Assembly (NCBI GenBank): GCA_023459655.1 | Contig: JAEWTE010000024.1 | Location: 1 to 8,613 of the forward strand | Length of the DNA: 8,613 bases | Source: Candidatus Parcubacteria bacterium | GTDB lineage: Bacteria > Patescibacteriota > Patescibacteriia > Patescibacteriales > Patescibacteriaceae | Direction of reading: 5' to 3' | In this document: piece by piece, positions 1 through 5,269 of the stretch | Layout: every line of letters begins with the position of its first letter | Numbering within the stretch: position 1 is the stretch's first letter | Notes under the pieces: model-generated | The model's input: only the letters and a program-made list of their open reading frames with translations | What the model was told of the DNA's origin: nothing | Database searches by the model: none | Position numbers and translations under genes: made by a program

Positions 1-20
1 CCGTTTGGATTCTTTTTCAT
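1..20 (-). CDS. Start of a leftward gene, cut by the window edge
   Basis: Reading the minus strand from an ATG at 20-18 gives M-K-K-N-P-N and then runs out of the window. Six codons cannot identify a product. The case for a real gene is contextual: a near-consensus promoter (-35 at 61-56, -10 at 38-33 on the minus strand) points at this ATG, with only 12 nt between the -10 box and the start codon. The Lys-rich opening is also typical of a bacterial N-terminus. If this is correct the gene is transcribed divergently from holB with a leader of only about 5-6 nt. A start further downstream, or a non-coding RNA, cannot be excluded. Confidence 0.5.
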
Positions 21-32
21 CTTAATATAGTT

Positions 33-61
33 ATTATATTTAACAATTAACTTTAAGTCAA
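33..61 (-). promoter_or_regulatory. Leftward sigma-70-type promoter
   Basis: On the minus strand a TTGACT (61-56) is followed after exactly 17 bp by TATAAT (38-33). That is 5/6 and 6/6 matches to the housekeeping consensus with ideal spacing. Transcription would begin near position 26 and read left into the ATG at 20. There is no ribosome-binding site between the -10 box and the ATG, so the message would be nearly leaderless. The surrounding DNA is AT-rich, which raises the chance of false -10 boxes, but the paired hexamers with perfect spacing make this the best promoter in the window. Confidence 0.7.
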
Positions 62-71
62 GAATTGAATG

Positions 72-98
72 TTGCCAATCCGCTCTGGCCGTGATAAT
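72..98 (+). promoter_or_regulatory. Weak candidate promoter for holB
   Basis: TTGCCA (72-77) and GATAAT (93-98) resemble -35 and -10 boxes but are separated by only 15 bp, shorter than the preferred 16-18. The -10-like box ends 11 nt before the holB ATG, so any transcript would have a very short leader, like the opposing promoter. This is the only reasonable rightward candidate in the divergent region. Confidence 0.3.
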
Positions 99-109
99 CT
101 AATAGTAGT

Positions 110-1132
110 ATGGAAATTCAAGGTCATCAGCTGCACTGGTTACATATTGGTAATGAGCGGGTAGTCCGTTGTTGGGCAGCTCATTTGGCCTCTCACCAAT
201 TGGCGCAGAGCTATGTTTTGGCTGGTCCGGCTGATATTGGTAAAGCCACTGTGGCTAAGCATTTTGCTCGGACTTTAGTTTGTCAACAGCGTGATCAGGC
301 TGGTTCTGATTGGCCCTGTGAACAATGTTCCGCTTGCCGGCAGACGGCTCGTAGTATTTATCCTGATTTTTATGAAATTGATTTATTGCCGGATAAGCAA
401 AAAATTGGCATTGATCAAATCCGTCATTTGATTGATCAGGTTGGACTATCGTCGTTTGCTGATAATTATCAGGTAGCCATTATTAGGCAGGCCGATCGAT
501 TAAGTGAATCAGCTGCTAATGCTTTATTAAAAAGCTTAGAAGAGCCTAGTCCACGAATGGTTTTTATTTTATTGGTTGAGAATTTATCAGCTTTACCAGG
601 AACAATTGTGTCGCGTAGTCAGGTTTTTAGATTTTATCCAGTTTCAACTGATTTGATTTATGATCATTTAGTTGATGATTGGCAGGCTAATCGTGATTTA
701 GCCAAAAATTTAGCCCAAGTTTGTCTTGGTCGACCTAATTTAGCTATTCGTTTTTTTGAGCAGCCAGACTTATTTAGTGCTTATTGCCAGACGGCCGAGG
801 TTTTATTAAAATTAATTGCAAGCTCATCTTTAGCTGAGCGTTTAGAGTGTTTAAAATTAGTTTATCCTCGAGCATCATTTTCAGCTGGATCAATGGAGTG
901 GCGATTATGGCAAATTTGGTTAGGTTTGACTCGTGATTTATTATTGATTAAACAGGATCAATTGCCCTTGATTCAACATTGGTTTTTACGAGAGCGTTTG
1001 TCGGTTGTTGCTGACCAGATAAATTGGCTCAATTTATTAACAATATTTACTAATTTAGGTGCTGCCCAGCAGTATTTGTCAGCCAATGTTCAGCCGAACT
1101 TGGTCTTTCATAATTTGGCGGTTGGCACATAA
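110..1132 (+). CDS. holB: DNA polymerase III delta' subunit (clamp loader)
   Basis: A delta' subunit of the replicative clamp loader, 340 aa, cytoplasmic; it works with the gamma/tau and delta subunits to load the beta sliding clamp on primed DNA. Visible features in order: a P-loop-like segment GPADIGKAT (39-47); a zinc-module pattern with Cys58, Cys70, Cys73 and Cys76; a Walker-B-like strand VAIIRQADRL (122-131); and the family signature AANALLKSLEEP (135-146). The sensor/arginine-finger motif, usually SRC, is SRSQ (168-171). The last 150 residues would be the clamp-loader collar and are poorly conserved, as is normal. Length is typical. The P-loop has Ala46 where an ATP-binding site has Ser/Thr, consistent with delta' not needing ATP hydrolysis. 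The ATG at 110 lies directly before conserved N-terminal sequence; no Shine-Dalgarno is visible. First gene of the block; the next starts 6 nt downstream. Confidence 0.9.
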   Translation: MEIQGHQLHWLHIGNERVVRCWAAHLASHQLAQSYVLAGPADIGKATVAKHFARTLVCQQRDQAGSDWPCEQCSACRQTARSIYPDFYEIDLLPDKQKIGIDQIRHLIDQVGLSSFADNYQVAIIRQADRLSESAANALLKSLEEPSPRMVFILLVENLSALPGTIVSRSQVFRFYPVSTDLIYDHLVDDWQANRDLAKNLAQVCLGRPNLAIRFFEQPDLFSAYCQTAEVLLKLIASSSLAERLECLKLVYPRASFSAGSMEWRLWQIWLGLTRDLLLIKQDQLPLIQHWFLRERLSVVADQINWLNLLTIFTNLGAAQQYLSANVQPNLVFHNLAVGT

Positions 1133-1138
1133 TTTTTT

Positions 1139-2224
1139 ATGACTAATTTTTCATCGATCAATCGTCACTTAATTTTGAGCTTATCATTAGTAGCTCTTTT
1201 GGGTGGCTGTTCAATTAGTGTTAATCGAAACGCTGACCAACCTAGCTCAGCTGATGTTGGTGGAGTTTTTCGGAGCGGCAATCATGGTGAATCTTGGCAA
1301 GCAGCCAATCTTATTCCCACTAATACTGGCCGACCGAGCAGTATTAGTTCGCTTGATGTCAATATGTTGTCGATTGATCCTGGTGATCATAATGCTCTTT
1401 ATTTTGCTAGTGTTGGTAATGGGCTAATGTTTACTTATGATGGTGGTAAGAATTGGCAAGTAGCTAATAGTTTAGGGCGAATTGATGTTCGGGCCGCAGC
1501 GGTTGATTATTATAATAAATGTGTTATTTTTGCTGCTTCGGCCAATCGCTTGGTACGCTCTAGTGATTGTGGCCGTAATTGGAGCCAAGCTTATTATGAT
1601 AATGAGCCTAAAGTATTTATTACTAGTTTACTGACTGATCACCATAATAATGGTTTTGTTTATTTAGGAACTTCGCGCGGTGATGTTTTGCGTAGTGGCG
1701 ATAGTGGTAATAGTTGGCAGACAGTTCAGCGTTTTGATGATGTTATTAAGAAAATTGTAATGAGTCCACGCGATAGTCGAGTTATGTTTGCTGCCACTGA
1801 CAAGCGCGGCTTATTTCGCACTATCGATGGTGGAGCAAATTGGGAGAATCTTAGTAAATCTTTAGATGAATTTAAAATTGGTAATCAATTTCGTGATTTA
1901 GTTATTTCATTGGAAGATCAGCCGGTTACTTATTTAGCCACTGATTATGGCCTGTTTAAATCAATTGATTATGGCAATAATTGGACCATGATTAGCTTAT
2001 TAACACCCAGTGAGAAAACAATTATTAATACTTTGGCTATTAATCCTAAAAATAGTCAAGAAATTTATTATGCGACCGATACTACTTTTTATCGGTCGCT
2101 CGATGGTGGTGTTAATTGGTCGGCTAAAAAATTGCCAACCGCTCGAGCGGGTTGGTCATTAGTGGTTGATCCGCAACAACCAGAGATTATATATTTGGCG
2201 GTTAAAAAAATTAAACGCGATTAA
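1139..2224 (+). CDS. Lipoprotein with seven Asp-boxes, YCF48/BNR beta-propeller type
   Basis: A 361-aa predicted exported lipoprotein. The N-terminus has a short polar start, a hydrophobic core (about 11-21) and a lipobox-like LGGC with Cys24 as probable lipidated residue. The rest is built from seven Asp-box repeats of the S/T-x-D-G-G-x-x-W type: 46-53 (degenerate, SGNHGESW), 99-106, 141-148, 186-193, 228-235, 275-282 and 320-327, spaced 42-53 residues apart, as expected of a seven-bladed propeller. This matches YCF48/HCF136 and sialidase-like repeat proteins. No sialidase active site could be recognised, so a binding or assembly role is more likely than glycosidase activity, but the actual function is unknown. 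Besides Cys24 the only cysteines are Cys128 and Cys144, which could form a disulfide outside the cell. Starts 6 nt after holB and ends 6 nt before tgt, without a Shine-Dalgarno. Confidence 0.82.
   Translation: MTNFSSINRHLILSLSLVALLGGCSISVNRNADQPSSADVGGVFRSGNHGESWQAANLIPTNTGRPSSISSLDVNMLSIDPGDHNALYFASVGNGLMFTYDGGKNWQVANSLGRIDVRAAAVDYYNKCVIFAASANRLVRSSDCGRNWSQAYYDNEPKVFITSLLTDHHNNGFVYLGTSRGDVLRSGDSGNSWQTVQRFDDVIKKIVMSPRDSRVMFAATDKRGLFRTIDGGANWENLSKSLDEFKIGNQFRDLVISLEDQPVTYLATDYGLFKSIDYGNNWTMISLLTPSEKTIINTLAINPKNSQEIYYATDTTFYRSLDGGVNWSAKKLPTARAGWSLVVDPQQPEIIYLAVKKIKRD
2072..2099 (+). repeat. Perfect 10-bp inverted repeat inside the lipoprotein gene
   Basis: GCGACCGATA (2072-2081) is matched by its exact reverse complement at 2090-2099, leaving an 8-nt T-rich loop. 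In RNA this is a stable hairpin in the coding region of the penultimate part of the propeller gene, about 130 nt before tgt. It is not followed by a T-run on the plus strand, so it is not a classical rightward terminator. Confidence 0.6.
2135..2155 (+). repeat. Imperfect palindrome near the end of the lipoprotein gene
   Basis: CCAACCGC (2135-2142) pairs with GCGG(G)TTGG (2147-2155) around a TCGA tetraloop, with one bulged G. It lies 35 nt downstream of the perfect hairpin at 2072-2099 and about 75 nt before the tgt start. It sits wholly in coding sequence; a role is not established. Confidence 0.45.
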
Positions 2225-2230
2225 TCAGCA

Positions 2231-3370
2231 ATGTTTACAGTAATACAATCATCAGTTCGTTCAGCTGCTCGGCTGGGCCAATTATCTACCGCTCATGGTT
2301 TAGTTGATTCGCCATTTTTTATGACCGTGGCCACTCAAGGGGTTGCCAAGCACTTAACTACCGAAGAATTGCGTCAATTGGCTGCTCCAGTAGTTTTGGC
2401 TAATACCTATCATTTATTATTACGGCCTGGTTTAGAAGCAATTAAGCGACGCGGTGGTCTCCATCAATTTATGGACTGGTCTGGTCCAATTTTAACCGAC
2501 AGCGGTGGTTTTCAAGTGTTTTCTTTAGCTGGTCAGCGATCAGGTGGTCAAAATTTAGTTAAGATAACCGCTGATGGAGTCAAATTTAATTCGCCTTGGG
2601 ATGGGAGTCGACAATACTTAACACCGGAATTATCCTTAGATTTGCAAGTGGCCTGTGGGGTTGATATTGCTGTTTGCTTAGACCAGTGTTTGGCTTTACC
2701 AGCCACGCCTGATGATGTTCAATTATCGGTTGAGCGATCATCAGCTTGGGCTAAGCGGGCTAAACAGCATCATTTATCGTTAGCTGAATCTAAGCCATTA
2801 TTATTTGGGGTGGTTCAGGGTGGTCTAGATCAAGCTTGGCGCCGGCGTAGCTTAGATGATTTATTATCGCTTGATCTAGATGGTTATAATATTGGTGGAT
2901 TATCGGTTGGTGAAACTGCTACAGAAATGTATCAGGTTTTAGATTGGCTAACTCCTGATTTGCCGACTGATAAAACTCGTTATTTAATGGGAGTTGGTTA
3001 TCCTGATAATATTGTTGAAGCAGTTCGTCGCGGGGTTGATATGTTTGATTGTGTTATTCCAACCCGAGAGGGGCGTCATGGCCGACTTTTTATTTGGCAA
3101 ACTGATCGCCGTTTAGTCGATCAACAAGGCTTGGTTAGAGATTTTTATCGGACGGAAAATATTAAAAATAGCCAATTCGCTGAATTGGATCAACCAATCA
3201 ATCCGGATTCTAAATTAGCAATTCTTCGTAATTATTCAATAGCCTATCTTCATTATTTATATAAGATCGATGAAGCTTTGGGCCGCCGCTTAGCTAGTTT
3301 AAATAATTTAGAATTTTATTATGATTTAATGGCGGCAATTCGTCAGGCTATTGCTGACGGCCAACTTTAA
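2231..3370 (+). CDS. tgt: tRNA-guanine(34) transglycosylase, lacking the usual zinc ligands
   Basis: Tgt replaces guanine at the wobble position (34) of GUN-anticodon tRNAs (Asp, Asn, His, Tyr) with preQ1 in bacteria. At 379 aa it has normal bacterial length. Motifs seen: LTDSGGFQVFS with the catalytic Asp90; LDQC with Asp151 and Cys153; GVVQGG with Gln196; GGLSVGE (222-228), whose Val226 is the bacterial-type residue; and MFDCVIPTR with the probable nucleophile Asp273. The unusual part is the C-terminal zinc subdomain. Aligned on the conserved RNYS...AYLH segment, the C-x-C-x2-C ligands are Ser327, Leu329 and Leu332, and the fourth ligand His is Asn358, while surrounding fold residues persist. 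The gene is intact, so this looks like a functional zinc-free variant rather than decay; activity is not proven. No preQ1 riboswitch fits in the 6-nt gap upstream. The CofE-like gene begins 2 nt after its stop. Confidence 0.93.
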   Translation: MFTVIQSSVRSAARLGQLSTAHGLVDSPFFMTVATQGVAKHLTTEELRQLAAPVVLANTYHLLLRPGLEAIKRRGGLHQFMDWSGPILTDSGGFQVFSLAGQRSGGQNLVKITADGVKFNSPWDGSRQYLTPELSLDLQVACGVDIAVCLDQCLALPATPDDVQLSVERSSAWAKRAKQHHLSLAESKPLLFGVVQGGLDQAWRRRSLDDLLSLDLDGYNIGGLSVGETATEMYQVLDWLTPDLPTDKTRYLMGVGYPDNIVEAVRRGVDMFDCVIPTREGRHGRLFIWQTDRRLVDQQGLVRDFYRTENIKNSQFAELDQPINPDSKLAILRNYSIAYLHYLYKIDEALGRRLASLNNLEFYYDLMAAIRQAIADGQL

Positions 3371-3372
3371 AT

Positions 3373-4119
3373 ATGGAAATAATTACTATTCGCACTCGGC
3401 GATTGATTCCACCACAAGATGAAGCCTTAGCCGCTTTATTAGAGGCTTTAGATAGTCAGGGCGGTTTGCGTGAAGGGGATATTTTGGCAGTTACCTCTAA
3501 AATTATTAGCTTACAACAAGGCCGAGCCGTAGCTATTAGTGATGATCAGGTTAAAGATCAATTAATTATTGAGCAAGCTGATTATTATTTACCGCGTCAA
3601 GCTGTTCCACATGGTTATGCTATTTTAACTATTAAGAATAATTTAATTGCTCCATCTTCAGGAATTGATGAAAGTAATGCGGCTGATCATTATATTTTTT
3701 TACCGAGTCAGCCAAATCAATTAGCTAAACAATGGCGGCAGTCTTTAGTCGTTCATTATAATTTAAAACAACTTGGCTTGATTTTAACCGATAGTCGCTC
3801 AACACCGTTGCGGTCGGGGGTAGTTGGAGTTGGTTTAGCTTTTGCTGGTTTTCATCCACTGCGTGATTATCGTGGTCAGACTGATTTATTTGGTCGAGTT
3901 ATAAAAATTTCTCAATCCAATATTGTTGATTCTTTAGCAGCGGCCGCTGTTTACGCTATGGGTGAATGTGCTGAACAAACTCCAGCAGCGATTATTCGTG
4001 GTGCGGCTGGTCTTGATTTTACTGATCAAGATTGTTCAGCTGAATTGTGGTTATCGGCTGATGAAGATATTTATCAGCCGCTTTATAAAGATTTTTTGCC
4101 AGGGGGCCGAATTGATTAG
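3373..4119 (+). CDS. CofE-like amide ligase (F420-0:gamma-glutamyl ligase family)
   Basis: A 248-aa protein of the coenzyme F420-0:L-glutamate ligase family (CofE; the N-terminal domain of actinobacterial FbiB), which joins glutamate to the F420 precursor using GTP. Recognised segments: GDILAVTSKIISLQQGR (35-51), APSSGIDESNA (93-103), LILTDSRSTPLR (136-147), then GLAFAGF (154-160) and DYRG (165-168) followed by TDLFGR, and RGAAGLDF (209-216). The usual DTxGRPxR element is changed to DSRSTPLR; the acidic residues remain. Length is that of a stand-alone CofE. No other F420 gene is visible and the organism type I infer is not known for F420 synthesis, so the true substrate is uncertain. It sits between two tRNA wobble-modification genes, 2 nt after tgt and 1 nt before mnmA, so translational coupling is likely. 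The family assignment is good; the specific reaction is not. Confidence 0.8.
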   Translation: MEIITIRTRRLIPPQDEALAALLEALDSQGGLREGDILAVTSKIISLQQGRAVAISDDQVKDQLIIEQADYYLPRQAVPHGYAILTIKNNLIAPSSGIDESNAADHYIFLPSQPNQLAKQWRQSLVVHYNLKQLGLILTDSRSTPLRSGVVGVGLAFAGFHPLRDYRGQTDLFGRVIKISQSNIVDSLAAAAVYAMGECAEQTPAAIIRGAAGLDFTDQDCSAELWLSADEDIYQPLYKDFLPGGRID

Positions 4120-4120
4120 T

Positions 4121-5224
4121 ATGCCTAAAAATAAATCAATTATTAAAAAACAAAAGATTTTAGTGGCAGTGTCTGGCGGGGTTGATTCAGCTGTGGCCGC
4201 TCAATTATTAAAAAATCAGGGCCATGAGGTTATTGGGGTATTTATGCAGTTCTGGAAAGACGATGGGTTTAATTCAGCTGATAATAATTGTTGCTCATTA
4301 GAATCATGGTCTGATGCTCAAGCGGTTTGTCAACAAGTGGGCATTCCGCTTTATGCTTTAAATTTTGCTCAAGAATTTAAACGACGAGTAGTTAATAATT
4401 TTTTAACTGCTTATCAGTCAGGTCTAACCCCAAATCCCTGTGTTTTGTGTAATAAACAGGTTAAACTAGGTCGTTTGATTAAATATGCTCAAAAGATTGG
4501 TTTTGATGCGGTGGCTAGTGGCCATTATGTTAAACGGTTATCGACTGATCAGGGTTATCAATTATGGCGGGCAGCTGATCATTCCAAAGATCAATCTTAT
4601 TTTTTATATCAGCTAGATCAACATGATTTAGCCATGCTTAATTTTCCTTTAGGTGATTTTCAGAAATCGACTATTCGTAATTTGGCAGCTGAATTTAATT
4701 TGCCAGTGGCTAATAAGGCTGAAAGTCAAGAAATTTGTTTTGTGCCGGATAGTTTAGCTAATTTTTTAGCTCGTCGTTTAAAATTTAAATCTGGTCCGAT
4801 TTGTGATCAAACTGGTCGTCAAATCGGTCAGCATCGTGGCCTACCTTTTTATACGATTGGTCAGCGTCGTGGTGTTGAAATCGGTGGTACTGGACCATAT
4901 TATGTTGTCAAATTAGATTTAATTAATAATACCTTAGTAGTTACTGATCAGGCTAATGACCCGCAACTTTTTGTTGATAAATTTTTTCTACCTCGTCTTT
5001 TTTGGTTGTCTGGTAATCGACCTCGTCGACCAATTGATTGTCAGGTAGCGATTCGTTATCATCATCAGGCGGTTAGTGGTCGTCTGACTCGTCATAATCG
5101 AGGTTGGTTAGTCGAACTAGCTAGTTCTCAACGGGCAGTCACTCCGGGACAGAGTGCCGTCTTCTACGATGGTGATCAATTATTGGGTGGGGGGGTTATT
5201 GCTTTAGATAATACTTTTTGTTAA
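4121..5224 (+). CDS. mnmA: tRNA-specific 2-thiouridylase MnmA
   Basis: MnmA adenylates U34 of tRNA Lys, Glu and Gln and replaces its 2-oxygen with sulfur from a relay. The 367-aa product shows the PP-loop SGGVDS (18-23), the first catalytic Cys in TPNPCVLCNK (Cys107), GHYVKR (135-140), the second catalytic Cys in ESQEICF (Cys206), and TIGQRRG (245-251), followed by the C-terminal beta-barrel domains. The reading frame is open further upstream to an ATG at 3962, but that extension runs inside the CofE-like gene and has no family similarity. The ATG at 4121, 1 nt after the upstream stop and 17 codons before the PP-loop, is the normal start. A GGGGG run lies 14 nt before it, too far for a good Shine-Dalgarno. 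A seven-G tract (5189-5195) sits ten codons before the stop. Confidence 0.95.
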   Translation: MPKNKSIIKKQKILVAVSGGVDSAVAAQLLKNQGHEVIGVFMQFWKDDGFNSADNNCCSLESWSDAQAVCQQVGIPLYALNFAQEFKRRVVNNFLTAYQSGLTPNPCVLCNKQVKLGRLIKYAQKIGFDAVASGHYVKRLSTDQGYQLWRAADHSKDQSYFLYQLDQHDLAMLNFPLGDFQKSTIRNLAAEFNLPVANKAESQEICFVPDSLANFLARRLKFKSGPICDQTGRQIGQHRGLPFYTIGQRRGVEIGGTGPYYVVKLDLINNTLVVTDQANDPQLFVDKFFLPRLFWLSGNRPRRPIDCQVAIRYHHQAVSGRLTRHNRGWLVELASSQRAVTPGQSAVFYDGDQLLGGGVIALDNTFC

Positions 5225-5227
5225 ACT

Positions 5228-5233
5228 TATAAT
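5228..5233 (+). promoter_or_regulatory. Candidate -10 box before the Wzy-like gene
   Basis: A perfect TATAAT lies 3 bp after the mnmA stop and about 36 bp before the next start codon. The best upstream partner is TTTAGA (5203-5208) at a long 19-bp spacing, so only the -10 element is convincing. It would give the Wzy-like gene a leader of roughly 30 nt. AT-rich intergenic DNA makes chance matches common. Confidence 0.35.
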
Positions 5234-5269
5234 AACTCATTAATTTTTAGATTATATAAAAACAAGACT

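Noticed and set aside
290..1000. Frequent GATC/TGATCA sites
   Set aside because: The excess is modest and follows from common GAT codons before CAA, CAG or CAT; no clustering like an origin of replication.
1203..1427. Plus-strand 74-codon frame inside the lipoprotein gene
   Set aside because: Out-of-frame shadow of a gene whose own frame has a lipobox and seven Asp-boxes.
2225..2230. A preQ1 riboswitch before tgt
   Set aside because: Only 6 nt separate the upstream stop and the tgt start, and no pseudoknot-like aptamer was recognised in the end of the preceding gene.
3940..3947. GCGGCCGC palindrome shared with the alaS upstream hairpin (7661-7668)
   Set aside because: Within the CofE-like gene it encodes an alanine run and has no flanking similarity to the second copy, so it is not a dispersed repeat.
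3962..4120. Upstream extension of the mnmA frame
   Set aside because: The 53 added residues come from translating the CofE-like gene in another frame and do not resemble MnmA; the ATG at 4121 fits the family N-terminus.
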